From Haloferax marisrubri (GTDB lineage Archaea > Halobacteriota > Halobacteria > Halobacteriales > Haloferacaceae), in the NCBI RefSeq assembly GCF_001469875.2, contig NZ_LOPW02000017.1, positions 62,001 to 126,000 of the forward strand: DNA of 64,000 nucleotides. The letters run 5' to 3'. The notes beneath the pieces were generated by a model, which searched no databases, was not told the DNA's origin, and saw nothing but the letters and a program-made list of their open reading frames with translations. The first letter of the stretch is position 1. Each line of letters starts with the position of its first letter. Shown one piece after another: positions 24,593-34,015 of this stretch. A program made the position numbers and the translations under genes.

Positions 24593-24778
24593 ATGGAAAC
24601 CAAACGAGGGGTCCCGAACATCCTCGGGAACGGGCTCGTCGGCGTCGGTCTCGTCCTCTTCGCGGTGGCGGTCGTGGACGCGGCCGGCGTCGTAGACGTG
24701 CGGTTCTCGCCGGGCGTCTACCTCGTCTTCGTGGCGATTAGCTTCATCCTCGCGTGGCTGTTGCGGTCGCTGACGTAG
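24593..24778 (+). CDS. Small two-helix membrane protein (61 aa)
   Basis: The ATG at 24593 gives 61 residues with two hydrophobic helices (ILGNGLVGVGLVLFAVAVVD and GVYLVFVAISFILAWLLRSL) separated by a short polar loop. The N-terminus is METKRGVP. No family is recognised. Own promoter; ends 62 nt before the convergent trxB stop. Confidence 0.6.
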   Translation: METKRGVPNILGNGLVGVGLVLFAVAVVDAAGVVDVRFSPGVYLVFVAISFILAWLLRSLT

Positions 24779-24840
24779 GGAGCACCGAACGGAAGGCAGA
24801 GTCAGAAAACAGAACGCCGAGCGCGAGCGCTCGATACCGC

Positions 24841-25890
24841 CTATTCGGCCGCGCCCGCGGCCGCCTGCTTCTCCTCGCGTTCGAGCTCTTCGAGGTAGTC
24901 GTCGGCGTCGAGAGCGGCCTTCACGCCCATGCCGCCGGCCGTCGCGGCCTGCTGGTAGTGGTAGTCGACCACGTCGCCCGCCGCGAAGATGCCGGGCACG
25001 TCGGTCGCGGTCTGGCCGCCGCCGGAGCCGCCCTTGGCGACGATGTAGCCGTCGTCGTCGCGCTGGACGCCCGTGCCGTCGAGGTAGTCGGCGTTCGGCG
25101 TGTGGCCGATGGCGTAGAACACCGCGCCCACGTCGAAGTCGAACTCCTCGGTCTCGGGGTCGTCGAGCTTGTCGCTCGGGTGACCCTCGGGGTTGCGGAC
25201 GAGCGTCACGTGGTCGACGCCCTCCTCGGGCGAGCCGTGAAGCTCCGTCGCTTCCGTGTTGAGCATGAGCTCGATTTCGCCCTCGTCGACCTTCTCCATC
25301 AGGCGGTCGACCCAGTAGTCCTCGGCGCGGAACTCCTCGCGGCGGTGGACGAGGTAGACCGTCGAGGCGAACTTGGTGAGGAAGTTGGCCTCCTCGACGG
25401 CGGCGTCGCCCCCGCCGATGACCATGATTTTCTCGCCGCGGAAGAACGCGCCGTCGCAGGTCGCACACGTCGAAAGCCCGTATCCCATCAGGTTCTCCTC
25501 GCCGGGGATGCCGAGGGTGCGGGCCGACGCGCCCGACGCCGCGATGATGGCGTCCGCGGTGTACACGTCGCCGTTCTTGAGCGTGACCGTGAACGGGCGC
25601 TCGGAGGCGTCCACGTCTTCGATGATGCCGTGGCGAATCTCGGTGCCGAAGCGCTCGGCCTGCTCTTTCATGTTGTTGATGAGCTCCGGCCCGGAGATGC
25701 CCTCGGGGAAGCCGGGGTAGTTGTCGACCTCGGTCGTGAGCGTGAGCTGTCCGCCCGGCTCGTCGCCCTCAAGCACCAGCGGCTCGTTGTTGGAGCGGGC
25801 CGCGTAGATGGCAGACGAGAGCCCGGAGATGCCCGAGCCGGCGATGATGAGTTTCCTGTGTTCCACGAACGAATCGGCGTCCTCTGTCAT
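24841..25890 (-). CDS. trxB: Thioredoxin reductase
   Basis: The 349-residue flavoprotein has the FAD motif GSGISGLSSA (18-27), GGQLTLTTEVDNYPG, the redox pair Cys142/Cys145 in CATCDGAFF and the NADPH motif VIGGGDAAVEEA. It reduces thioredoxin or a related partner with NAD(P)H. The C-terminus runs on as an acidic, Ala-rich tail with DDYLEELEREEK. The TATA-like box at 25916 places a leaderless start at 25890. Confidence 0.93.
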   Translation of the reverse strand: MTEDADSFVEHRKLIIAGSGISGLSSAIYAARSNNEPLVLEGDEPGGQLTLTTEVDNYPGFPEGISGPELINNMKEQAERFGTEIRHGIIEDVDASERPFTVTLKNGDVYTADAIIAASGASARTLGIPGEENLMGYGLSTCATCDGAFFRGEKIMVIGGGDAAVEEANFLTKFASTVYLVHRREEFRAEDYWVDRLMEKVDEGEIELMLNTEATELHGSPEEGVDHVTLVRNPEGHPSDKLDDPETEEFDFDVGAVFYAIGHTPNADYLDGTGVQRDDDGYIVAKGGSGGGQTATDVPGIFAAGDVVDYHYQQAATAGGMGVKAALDADDYLEELEREEKQAAAGAAE

Positions 25891-25915
25891 GTCCGATAGT
25901 TCGCTACACCGGTGT

Positions 25916-25922
25916 CTTAAGG
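25916..25922 (-). promoter_or_regulatory. TATA-like box for trxB
   Basis: Minus-strand CCTTAAG is centred about 29 nt before the ATG at 25890. Confidence 0.4.
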
Positions 25923-26031
25923 TTTCGCTGTATTGCGAGGAGCGCTACAACACCGGCACGATATCGCATGCCACAGCGCCGACGGCGCACAGAGCGAAAG
26001 ACCGGTATCCGTCGCCGACGCATCACTCCGC

Positions 26032-26316
26032 ATGGCTGCCGACCTACAGGAGAAGACGAACCGCTACGAGGGGATGCTCGCCGACGCGCTCGACGAGGCG
26101 GTGCAGGCCGTCCCCGACGAGACGCACCTCGGCGACGCCGCCGCCGACTGTCTGGAGATGGCCGAGTCCTACCTCGACGACGGCCGGCACTTCAAGGAGG
26201 CGGACGACTGGGTGAACGCGCTGGCGTCGTTCTCGTACGGCTACGGTTGGCTCGACGCGGGCGTCAGAATGGGGTTGTTCGACATCCCCGACGACTCGCA
26301 CCTGTTCACGATGTGA
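26032..26316 (+). CDS. DUF357-family protein
   Basis: The 94-residue all-helical protein has KTNRYEGMLADALDEAV, LEMAESYLDDGRHFKEADDWVNALASFSYGYGWLDAG and MGLFDIPDDSHLFTM, the pattern of archaeal DUF357 proteins, which form two-helix bundles. ATG 26032 fits the family start (MAADLQEKTNRYE). Function is not established. Confidence 0.8.
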   Translation: MAADLQEKTNRYEGMLADALDEAVQAVPDETHLGDAAADCLEMAESYLDDGRHFKEADDWVNALASFSYGYGWLDAGVRMGLFDIPDDSHLFTM

Positions 26317-26382
26317 CCTGCCTCATTCCTGTTCGCCGTGTGACTGACTTTTCTCCGACGGGCGCGTACGACACGCGAACAG

Positions 26383-26868
26383 ATGTCCCCGACCGCCGCC
26401 CCTCACCGCGTTTCGGACGCACAGCGAACGCTCGAACAGCGGTTCGCCAACCCGTTTCTGCGTCGCGTGCTCCGCTCGCCGCTCCATCGACTCGCCAGTC
26501 GCTGGTTCGTGCTCGTCTCCTACGTCGGCCCCAAGAGCGGCCGACGGTACTGGTTCCCCGTCGCCTACGCCGTCGCGGGCGGCGGCATCGTCGCCGTCAC
26601 GCCGAAGGCGGAGAGCAACTGGTGGAAGAACTTCCGCCGGCCCATGGCGTGCCGCCTGTGGTACCGCGGCCAGCGGCGCGAGGCGACCGGCGAGGTCGTC
26701 ACGGGCGAGTTCGCCGCGGACCTGCTCGACCGCTACGCCGCGGCGCACGGCCTGTTGGCTGGCGAACTCGGTATCTCCGAGACCGTCGGCGGTCGCACCG
26801 CGACTGACGACGGGGCGCGAGATGCGGCGCGAGACGACGTCGCAGTCGTGCTGTTTCGGTTCGACTGA
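26383..26868 (+). CDS. Deazaflavin (F420)-dependent nitroreductase-family protein
   Basis: The 161-residue protein resembles the split-barrel DDN/nitroreductase family: LVSYVGPKSGRRYWFPVAYAVAGGGIVAVTPKAESNWWKNFRR is the typical core with a cofactor-phosphate loop (NWWKN). Such enzymes use F420H2, which haloarchaea make, but the sequence gives no substrate. The stop abuts the convergent cysS stop with no gap. Confidence 0.75.
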   Translation: MSPTAAPHRVSDAQRTLEQRFANPFLRRVLRSPLHRLASRWFVLVSYVGPKSGRRYWFPVAYAVAGGGIVAVTPKAESNWWKNFRRPMACRLWYRGQRREATGEVVTGEFAADLLDRYAAAHGLLAGELGISETVGGRTATDDGARDAARDDVAVVLFRFD

Positions 26869-28353
26869 CTACTCGAACCGGAACGTCGCGCCGTCGGGGC
26901 CGTCTTCGACGTCGACGCCGAGCGCCGTCAGGTCGTCGCGCAGGTCGTCGGCGCGCTCGTAGTTGCCCGCCTCGCGCTCGGCCTCGCGCACGTCCAAGAC
27001 GAGTTGGACGAGGTCCTCCGCGACCGACACGTCGCCGCCCTCGCCCGCGTCGCCGAAGGAGAGGCCGAACACCTCGCCGCCGAGGTCCTCGAACGCCTCG
27101 ATCGCCCGGCGGAGCGCGCGGTAGTCGTAGTGGTCGGCGTCGGCGACGTGGCGGTTGACCGCGCCGGCGAGGCCGAGCAGTTCGGCCATCGCCTCGCGGA
27201 CGTTGAAGTCGTCGTTCATCGCCTCGCGGAAGTTCTCGCGGGTCGCGGGCACCGTCTCGCGGAGGTCCGTCGCCTCGACTTTCGTCCGGGCGTCGGGGCT
27301 GTCGGCGGCGTCGACGGCAGCCTCGTAGGCGCGTTCGAGGCGCTCCCAGCGCTCTTCGGCCTCGGCGATGGTCTCCTCGGAGTACGTCTGTTCGGAGCCG
27401 TAGGCCGTCGAGAGGTAGAACGTCCGAATCACGTCCGCGCCGAACTCGTCGAGGGCGTCGCCGACGGTGAAGAAGTTGCCGAGGCTCGAACTCATCTTGT
27501 CGCCCTCCGTCTGGAGCAGGCCGACGTGGAGCCAGTAGCGGGCGAACTGCTGGCCGGTCGCCGCCTCCGACTGGGCGATTTCGTTCTCGTGGTGCGGGAA
27601 CACGAGGTCGCGCCCGCCGACGTGGATGTCGAGGGTGTCGCCGAGGTGCGTCATCGACATCGCCGAGCACTCGATGTGCCAGCCGGGTCGGCCCTCGCCC
27701 CACGGCGACTCCCACGTCTCGCCGCACGGTTCGTGGAGCGGTTCGAGGTCGGGGTTCCGGTGTTCGGCGGCCGTCTTGGGGTCGACCGCGCCGGCCTTCC
27801 AGAGCGCGAAGTCGGTCGGGTTGCGCTTCTCGGAGCGCTCGTCCGACGACGCCCGCGACTCCAGTTCCTCGAGTTTCTGGTTCGAGAGCTTCCCGTAGTC
27901 GTCGAACGTGGACACGTCGAAGTAGACGGAGCCGTTGGACTCGTAGGCGTGGCCGCGGTCGACGAGCGTCTGGATGAGGTCGATAATCTCGGGGACGTGC
28001 TCGGAGACGCGCGGGTAGACCTCGGCGCGCTTCAGGTTGAGTCCGCGCATGTCGCGAATCACGTCGCCGACGAAGTGCTCGGCGACGCTCGCCTCGTCGT
28101 CGCCGAGGTCGTTCTCGCCGATGCGGGCGGCTATCTTCTCGTTCACGTCGGTGAAGTTCTCGACGTGGCGCACGTCGTAGCCCTCGTAGTCGAGCCAGCG
28201 GTGCATCAGATCGGCGTGCATCCACAGGCGGGCGTGGCCGAGGTGCGCGTGGTCCGAGACCGTCAGTCCACAGACGTAGAGCAACACTTCGTCGCCGTGC
28301 GACTCGAACTCCTCGCGCTCTCCCGTCAGGGTGTTGGTCACGGACAGGGTCAT
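26869..28353 (-). CDS. cysS: Cysteinyl-tRNA synthetase
   Basis: The 494-residue class I synthetase has the HIGH-type motif HLGHAR, the zinc ligands Cys28 in VCGLT and the His-Glu-Cys triplet in WHIECSAM, then HHENE and KMSSSLGN. All domains are present, including the acidic C-terminal helical region. The archaea-type alternative SepRS/SepCysS route is thus not required. The gene is monocistronic. Confidence 0.95.
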   Translation of the reverse strand: MTLSVTNTLTGEREEFESHGDEVLLYVCGLTVSDHAHLGHARLWMHADLMHRWLDYEGYDVRHVENFTDVNEKIAARIGENDLGDDEASVAEHFVGDVIRDMRGLNLKRAEVYPRVSEHVPEIIDLIQTLVDRGHAYESNGSVYFDVSTFDDYGKLSNQKLEELESRASSDERSEKRNPTDFALWKAGAVDPKTAAEHRNPDLEPLHEPCGETWESPWGEGRPGWHIECSAMSMTHLGDTLDIHVGGRDLVFPHHENEIAQSEAATGQQFARYWLHVGLLQTEGDKMSSSLGNFFTVGDALDEFGADVIRTFYLSTAYGSEQTYSEETIAEAEERWERLERAYEAAVDAADSPDARTKVEATDLRETVPATRENFREAMNDDFNVREAMAELLGLAGAVNRHVADADHYDYRALRRAIEAFEDLGGEVFGLSFGDAGEGGDVSVAEDLVQLVLDVREAEREAGNYERADDLRDDLTALGVDVEDGPDGATFRFE

Positions 28354-28459
28354 CGCACTCGGCTACTCCCGCGACCACTTTCAAGCCGTCGGAAGCGCGG
28401 CCGGTTCGCCGCCGTCCTCACGGGGCGACCGCCGCGCCGACGTCACCTCCTCTCGGCGG

Positions 28460-30241
28460 CTACTTCGTCCACTCCGGGCGGTCGGCCTCGCCCCGGCGAA
28501 TCTTCGCCAGCGTCTCCTCCGAGAGCAGTCGCTTGACGAACGCCGGAATCCGGTCGGTCGGGTCGTCGTCGGTCGCGTCGCCGTCGGTCGGGGTGGAACC
28601 CGCGCCGCCGACTCGGTCGCCCGCCGGGCCCGTCGCTCCCATCTCTCTGCTGACCGCGCGGTCGGCGTTCGCCGCCGACGCGAGCGCGTAGTGCCCGCCT
28701 CTGGTGGCGACGCCGCCGTCGGTCGTCGTCTCCGCGCGCCGGCGGAACGATTCGAGGTCGGCCTCGCGGTCCAAGTCCTCGACGGCCGTGTCGAGGTCGG
28801 CGGCCTGTTCGGCCTGCTCGGAGACGCTCTCGGAGATGCGGTCTATCTCGGCGGTCACCTCGTCGACCTGCGTCGCCGCGTCGTCGACGAAGGTGGCGAT
28901 GTCGGAGGTGAGCGTCGCCTGCTCGTCGGTCGCCCGCGCCACCTCGTCGATGCCGTCGGTCACGTCGGCGACCGAGTCGGTTATCTCGTCGAGGCTCTCG
29001 ACGGTCGATTCGACCCGCTCGATGCCGTGGTCGATGTTCTCGTCGGCCGACGACAGCGCCTCGGCGGTGTCCTCGATGTGGTCGGTCACGTCCTCTATCA
29101 TCTGACCGATGCGCTCGGCCTGTGACTTCGACTCGTTGGCGAGTGACTTCACCTCGTCCGCGACGACGGCGAAGCCCGAACCGGCCTCTCCCGCGCGGGC
29201 GGCCTCGATGGAGGCGTTGAGCGCGAGCAGGTTCGTCCGGTCGGCCACCTCGTCGATGACCTCGACGATGTTCTGAATCTCGTCGATGGCGGCCACGAGC
29301 GCCTCGACGTTCACGGTTATCTCGTCGCGGTCGTCGCCGACCTGCCGCATCGCGTCGATTGCCTCGCCGGCCTCGGCGCGGCCCTCCTCGGCCCGCGTGG
29401 TGGCCTCGTCGCTCCGCGAGGACACGTCGTCGGCGGTGGCCGCGACCTCCTCGACGGTCGCGCTGAGGTTCGACAGTTCTGCGGCGATTTCCTCGGTCAT
29501 GTCGGCCTGCCGGGCCGCCAGCCCCTCGATTTCCGCGATGCTCTCGCTCGTGCCGGCGGTCTCCTCGTGGAGCTGGGATGCGACCGACTCCAGGTCCCCG
29601 CGGCTCTCTCTTGCCCGGCGGACCTCCTCGCGGACGTCCAGCGAGTACGAGTAGAGGTAGGTCGCGTTGACGACCTGCCGGTCGAGGTTGAGCCCGCGAA
29701 CGACCGCCATCATGTCCGCGAACGCCTCCTCGACGGCGTGTTCGACGCGGTCGGCGTCCTCGCCCGACAGCGACTCGGTGGCGTCGGCGACGGCGCGGCC
29801 GCGGAGTTCGTCCGCGAAGATGCCGGTGACGTTGGCGAACATCCCGCCGAAGTAGTGCAGCGGCATGTCGAGTTTGTCGTGGAGCAGGCCGATTCGCGTG
29901 CGCGCCGCGTAGTGATTCTGGTCGTAGTTCCCGTCGGTGAACGAGCGGTAGTAGCCGGAGACGACCGCACGGAGGCCGTCGACGTCGGTCTTCGAGCGGT
30001 CGATGACGTCCGTCGTCCGCTCGTTGGCGAGAATCGGTTCGACGAAGCCGTCGACGAGCGCCTCGTCGCGGGCCTCGACGACGCCCCGGAGGTCGGCGAG
30101 ACGCGCGGCGTCCTCGTCGTCGAAGCCGACGAACGACTGCCGCCAGCCCAACTCGTCGGCGTCGAGGTCGAGTTCGGCGAGGAGTTCCGTGGATGAACGC
30201 GAGATGTTGCCGTCGTCGTCGCGGGGGCTGGGCGAAACCAT
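28460..30241 (-). CDS. HemAT-type globin-coupled chemotaxis transducer
   Basis: The 593-residue soluble protein has an N-terminal protoglobin domain (about 15-190) with proximal His121 in RIGLLHDKL, and a methyl-accepting domain with the tip motif [28 protein letters not shown]. No membrane helix is present, so it senses O2 (or another heme ligand) in the cytoplasm and signals to CheA. ATG 30241 is preferred to a GTG at 30253 because it sits 27 nt after a TATA-like box. The C-terminus, after about residue 510, is Gly/Asp/Thr-rich and probably disordered, ending with a basic [16 protein letters not shown]. Confidence 0.92.
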   Translation of the reverse strand: MVSPSPRDDDGNISRSSTELLAELDLDADELGWRQSFVGFDDEDAARLADLRGVVEARDEALVDGFVEPILANERTTDVIDRSKTDVDGLRAVVSGYYRSFTDGNYDQNHYAARTRIGLLHDKLDMPLHYFGGMFANVTGIFADELRGRAVADATESLSGEDADRVEHAVEEAFADMMAVVRGLNLDRQVVNATYLYSYSLDVREEVRRARESRGDLESVASQLHEETAGTSESIAEIEGLAARQADMTEEIAAELSNLSATVEEVAATADDVSSRSDEATTRAEEGRAEAGEAIDAMRQVGDDRDEITVNVEALVAAIDEIQNIVEVIDEVADRTNLLALNASIEAARAGEAGSGFAVVADEVKSLANESKSQAERIGQMIEDVTDHIEDTAEALSSADENIDHGIERVESTVESLDEITDSVADVTDGIDEVARATDEQATLTSDIATFVDDAATQVDEVTAEIDRISESVSEQAEQAADLDTAVEDLDREADLESFRRRAETTTDGGVATRGGHYALASAANADRAVSREMGATGPAGDRVGGAGSTPTDGDATDDDPTDRIPAFVKRLLSEETLAKIRRGEADRPEWTK

Positions 30242-30263
30242 TGACGTACTCACCGGCTCCGGG

Positions 30264-30271
30264 GTAATAAG
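30264..30271 (-). promoter_or_regulatory. TATA-like box for the HemAT gene
   Basis: Minus-strand CTTATTAC is centred about 27 nt before the ATG at 30241. Confidence 0.45.
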
Positions 30272-30307
30272 CGCCGGCCGCCGACTATCACGGCTGATAG
30301 CCGGGAA

Positions 30308-30802
30308 TCAGACGTGTAAATCGCTGACGGCCGCTTCGACGACGCGGAGGGCGGCGGCCCCCTGTCGGCGCGGAACGACCACCGCGAGCGCGTCGCCCGC
30401 GACGCCCGCGGCGTCGACGACGACGGATTCGGCGTCGAGTCGGGAGAGGACGGCGGTGAGGACGGTCGGGTCCACCTCGCCCTCAGCGATGATAGCCGTG
30501 AGCGGGCCGCCGCCGGCGAGGTCGACGCCGGCGACCGAGAGCACGGGGTCCCCGTCGGTCTCCTCGACGTCCTCGCCCACGAGGCCGACGCCGCTTCGCA
30601 TCGTCACGGCGGCGTCTCGGGGGTCGGCTTCGAGCGGCGGGAGGTCGTCGGCGAACCGGCGGAGCGCGGCCGCGACCGCCTCGTCGTCGCCGAGGTCGAG
30701 TTCGGCCGCGGCGGCGGCGTAGTTGACGACGCCCGCGCGGAGCGCGGCGAGGAGATACGGTCGTTCGCGGACTGCGTCGCGCGCGTCGGCGGCGAGGGAC
30801 AT
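30308..30802 (-). CDS. Haloarchaeal conserved protein (DUF7523-like)
   Basis: The 164-residue acidic protein starts MSLAADARDAVRERPYLLAALRAGVVNYAAAAAEL, a helical N-terminus that looks like a regulatory HTH-type or ACT-linked fold, followed by beta-rich sequence (TAIIAEGEVDPTVLTAVLSRL, VVDAAGVAGDALAVVV) compatible with a ligand-binding ACT-like domain. I recall the family as DUF7523. ATG 30802 is chosen over an upstream start at 30829. Function unknown. Confidence 0.65.
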   Translation of the reverse strand: MSLAADARDAVRERPYLLAALRAGVVNYAAAAAELDLGDDEAVAAALRRFADDLPPLEADPRDAAVTMRSGVGLVGEDVEETDGDPVLSVAGVDLAGGGPLTAIIAEGEVDPTVLTAVLSRLDAESVVVDAAGVAGDALAVVVPRRQGAAALRVVEAAVSDLHV

Positions 30803-30992
30803 GTCTTCCGGGTCGTCGGGCGCGCGCAAAAAAGCGCCGCTCGCCGGGCGCTGTCGCGGTCGTCCCCGGGTCGCGACCCTCCGCGTGCCGCGTCGTATTC
30901 CCTGAACGAGTGGTGAACGCGAGTTGGCCGAACCCGAAGATTCCTTTCTTCGATGCGAAGTTCATAAGACAGTCGCCTCGTAACCCCCGGAC

Positions 30993-31871
30993 ATGCAAGC
31001 CCTGGTCATCGTGGCGCACGGGTCGCACCTGAACCCGGATTCGAGCGCCCCCACCTACGACCACGCGGACACGGTCCGCGAGGTGGGTGCGTTCGACGAG
31101 GTGCGGACCGGCTTCTGGAAGGAAGAGCCGTCGATTCGCGAGGTGCTCCGGACCGTCGAGGCCGACGAGGTGTACGTCGTCCCGCTTTTCATCAGCGAGG
31201 GCTACTTCACGGAGCAGGTCATCCCGCGCGAACTCCGCCTCGAGGGGTGGGACGTGGCCGACTGGGACTCCGACGGCCTGTCGGCGTCGCACGTCACGCT
31301 CACCGCGACGGACGTGCCCGAGAAGACGATTCACTACTGCGGGCCGGTCGGAACCCACGCGGCGATGACAGACGTGTTGGTCCGCCGCGCCGAGACGGTC
31401 ACCGGCGACCCGAACGTCGGCGAGGGCTTCGGCCTCGCCGTCGTCGGCCACGGGACCGAGCGCAACGAGAACTCCGCGAAGGCCATCGAGTACCACGCCG
31501 ACCGAATCCGGGAGATGGACCGCTTCGACGAGGTGCAGGCGCTCTACATGGACGAGGAACCGGAGGTCGACGACGTGACCGACTACTTCGACTCCGAGGA
31601 CGTGGTCGTCGTCCCGCTGTTTATCGCCGACGGCTTCCACACCCAAGAGGACATCCCGGAGGACATGGGCCTGACCGACGACTACCGCACGGGCTACGAC
31701 GTGCCCGCCGAGGTCGACGGCCACCGCCTCTGGTACGCCGGCGCGGTCGGAACCGAGGGCCTCATGGCCGACGTGGTGCTCGAACGCGCCGCCGACGCGG
31801 GTGCCGACATCGGTAACAGCCTCGAAGTCGTGCGCGAACGCACTCGGAAGACGCCGCAGGAGGCGAACTGA
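30993..31871 (+). CDS. cbiX: CbiX-type chelatase, two-domain
   Basis: The 292-residue protein holds two copies of the CbiX fold: domain 1 starts with VAHGSH (His9) and domain 2 with VVGHGTERNENS. His in each is the metal-binding residue. It inserts cobalt or iron into sirohydrochlorin, a branch point for cobalamin and heme. Bacterial CbiL/CbiX enzymes with fused domains are known. Its stop overlaps the next ATG by one nucleotide (TGATG). An adjacent DR2241-type gene supports the chelatase role. Confidence 0.88.
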   Translation: MQALVIVAHGSHLNPDSSAPTYDHADTVREVGAFDEVRTGFWKEEPSIREVLRTVEADEVYVVPLFISEGYFTEQVIPRELRLEGWDVADWDSDGLSASHVTLTATDVPEKTIHYCGPVGTHAAMTDVLVRRAETVTGDPNVGEGFGLAVVGHGTERNENSAKAIEYHADRIREMDRFDEVQALYMDEEPEVDDVTDYFDSEDVVVVPLFIADGFHTQEDIPEDMGLTDDYRTGYDVPAEVDGHRLWYAGAVGTEGLMADVVLERAADAGADIGNSLEVVRERTRKTPQEAN

Positions 31872-33040
31872 TGGGACACCATCTCGACGCCCTCGTCGAC
31901 GCCGCGGCGACCGGCGACGGCGTCTCGCTCGACGGATTCTCCGTCGTCCACGACGACGCCGGCTTCCGCCTCGAAACGCCCGACTCGACGCTTTCGGGAC
32001 TCACGGAAGGCGGTCTCCGCGAGGCCCTCGCCGACTGCGACGACTACGCGACGAACTGGTACTTCTGGTCCGAAGTCGTCGGCGAGTCCAGCCCCCAGCG
32101 CCGGGCGTTCCTCCGCTGGGTCGAGGGCGCGTCCGTCGATGCGGGCGGTGACGGCGATGGAGACGAAGCCGGCGGCGACAACGACGTCGATGGCGACAAC
32201 GACGCCGCTTCCGTCCCCGAGCGCTACGACGCCCTCCGAGACGGCGTCAGCCGCGAGTGGGGCCAACTGCTCGTCACGGTTACCGTCGACGACCACGGCG
32301 AGCGGTCCTACGAACTCCGCCACGCCGACGAGGCCGACGCCGACCGCGACGACCTCGACCCCTACCACGAACCGCTCGCGGCCCGCCAGTTGGCGACCTA
32401 CGACGAGAAAGGGCGGTACCGCCCGCTGAAGACCGGCAACAACCTCGCCGGCGGCTGGGTGTTCCCCGACCTCGACGGCCGCGACCTCGTGGAAACCGTC
32501 GAGACGTTCTACCCCGCGTCGGTGCCGAACTGGTACCGCGAGCGCCGGGGCGAACTCGACGTGGCCCACTGGGAGGACGCCATCGGCCGCCAGACCGGGA
32601 TGTACAGCGTCGTGAAGACGTGGAACCGCGGCGACGGCCACGAACACGTCAACTGGGTCGCGGAGGCCTGCTGCGACGACAGTCAGTGCGTCAAGCGCCG
32701 CGAGTGGCAGTACGACGACGAGACCGACCTCGACGTGGACGGCGGCGACGGCGCGTTCCCGTGCCGCGAGCCGTGTTCCGTCGTCATCGCGGCGTCCCGC
32801 AAGTGGACGCGGCTGGAGGGCGAAGAGACCCAGACCTACGAGTTCGAACTCACGCCCTCCGAGAAGGAACAGGTCGAAGACATCATCGAGGCCGTCGCGG
32901 ACGACCGCACCGACGACATCCGCGAGGCCGACGTGTACGAGGGTGCGAACCGCTACCGGGCGCGGTTCCTGCGCGCGAAACTGTTCGACGACGAGAGCAA
33001 CCTCGGCGGCGTCCCGACCGACGCGTCCGACGACGAGTAG
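31871..33040 (+). CDS. DR2241-family protein with Cys cluster
   Basis: The 389-residue protein matches the DR2241 family, which neighbours CbiX chelatases and is thought to hold a 4Fe-4S cluster. Visible Cys: EACCDDSQCVKRREW and FPCREPCSVV (about 266-305). An acidic Gly/Asp insertion sits near 93-117. It is coupled to cbiX through a 1-nt overlap, so the two probably form one complex or one step in tetrapyrrole metallation. The exact role is not established. Confidence 0.8.
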   Translation: MGHHLDALVDAAATGDGVSLDGFSVVHDDAGFRLETPDSTLSGLTEGGLREALADCDDYATNWYFWSEVVGESSPQRRAFLRWVEGASVDAGGDGDGDEAGGDNDVDGDNDAASVPERYDALRDGVSREWGQLLVTVTVDDHGERSYELRHADEADADRDDLDPYHEPLAARQLATYDEKGRYRPLKTGNNLAGGWVFPDLDGRDLVETVETFYPASVPNWYRERRGELDVAHWEDAIGRQTGMYSVVKTWNRGDGHEHVNWVAEACCDDSQCVKRREWQYDDETDLDVDGGDGAFPCREPCSVVIAASRKWTRLEGEETQTYEFELTPSEKEQVEDIIEAVADDRTDDIREADVYEGANRYRARFLRAKLFDDESNLGGVPTDASDDE

Positions 33041-33080
33041 GTCGTGCCGCGGGCGCTCCGCGTTTCGTTTTCCGATGCCG

Positions 33081-33662
33081 TCACCGCATCGTCAGCACCA
33101 GCGCCGCGAGGACGCCGCCGACGACGACGCCGGCACCGAGGGTGATGGCGAAGCTCTCGAACACCGAGGCGAGCGCCACCGCGAGGACGAGCGCGACGAG
33201 CGCGAGGCCGAAAAGCGGGGCGGCCCGCGGGTCGACGCTCGGGAACACGTCGGCGATGCTTTCGGTCACGCTCGGCTCGGGTTCGGGTTGCTTGGGCTTC
33301 GACAGCGTCTCGTCCACGTCGACCGGCGGTTTGCCGCCCGAGCCGGGTTCGACGGTCACGTCGACGTACCTCGTCTCGGAGCCGTGGCCGGAGACGATTT
33401 TGAGCTTCCCCGAGACGGGCTCGGGCGGCGGGGTGACGAACACCTCGACGGTCTTGGTCTGGCCGCCGTCGACGAAGTGATTTCCTTCGGACAGGCTCGC
33501 CGCGCGCGAAAGCTCGTCGTCGATGTGGAGGTGGACGTGCACCGCCTGTCCGCTGTTCGCGAGTTCGACCGAGAACGGGCCGTTCGTTGAGAACGACGGC
33601 GCTACCGAGAGGTCGTGGGGGCGCTCGTCGTTCAGCGTGACGGTGAGCGGCGCGTTCGACAC
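33081..33662 (-). CDS. Conserved membrane-anchored protein (DUF7524-like)
   Basis: The 193-residue protein has an N-terminal beta-sandwich domain (about 1-110; TVTLNDERPHDLSV, SVELANSGQAVHVHLHIDD, KTVEVFVTPPPEPVSGKLKIV) and two hydrophobic helices at the C-terminus (APLFGLALVALVLAVALASV and ITLGAGVVVGGVLAALVL). No signal peptide is seen, so the beta domain may sit in the cytoplasm or use the first helix pair as anchor. I recall the family as DUF7524; function unknown. Confidence 0.65.
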   Translation of the reverse strand: MSNAPLTVTLNDERPHDLSVAPSFSTNGPFSVELANSGQAVHVHLHIDDELSRAASLSEGNHFVDGGQTKTVEVFVTPPPEPVSGKLKIVSGHGSETRYVDVTVEPGSGGKPPVDVDETLSKPKQPEPEPSVTESIADVFPSVDPRAAPLFGLALVALVLAVALASVFESFAITLGAGVVVGGVLAALVLTMR

Positions 33663-33724
33663 GGCTTCACCGTCGATACGAGAATAGAAAAACGTTCAGG
33701 TCCGACGAGGTGCGGTGCCGCGTC

Positions 33725-33907
33725 TCAGTCGCGCATGTCCGGCGGCAGGAGGTTCGGAATGCCGTCCTCGATGGGGTACACCTCGCCGGTGACCGTACCG
33801 ATGAGCCGCCCCTCGAGGATTTCGTCGCCGTCGCGCTCGTCGACTTCCAGCTCGAGTTCGCTCTTGTCGAGGGGGTCACAGAGGATGTCCATCAGGGATT
33901 CTTTCAT
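33725..33907 (-). CDS. Trm112-like methyltransferase activator
   Basis: The 60-residue protein aligns with Trm112/UPF0434: MDILCDPLDKSELELEV, then GEVYPIEDGIPNLLPPDMRD. Trm112 activates several tRNA, rRNA and protein methyltransferases as a zinc-binding partner. Only one of the four zinc Cys (Cys10) remains, so this copy is probably zinc-free. The partner methyltransferase is not adjacent. The TATA-like box at 33931 supports a leaderless ATG at 33907. Confidence 0.8.
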   Translation of the reverse strand: MKESLMDILCDPLDKSELELEVDERDGDEILEGRLIGTVTGEVYPIEDGIPNLLPPDMRD

Positions 33908-33930
33908 TGTCGTGACGGTGGATTGCGCGA

Positions 33931-33939
33931 AGTAAAAGC
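33931..33939 (-). promoter_or_regulatory. TATA-like box for the Trm112-like gene
   Basis: Minus-strand GCTTTTACT is centred about 28 nt before the ATG at 33907. Confidence 0.4.
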
Positions 33940-34015
33940 GTACGGGTTCGCCGCCGTCGCCGCGGTGCTCGGTGGACGGCGGCGGGCCGTCATCGGTCGG
34001 CCGACTGCTCGGCGC

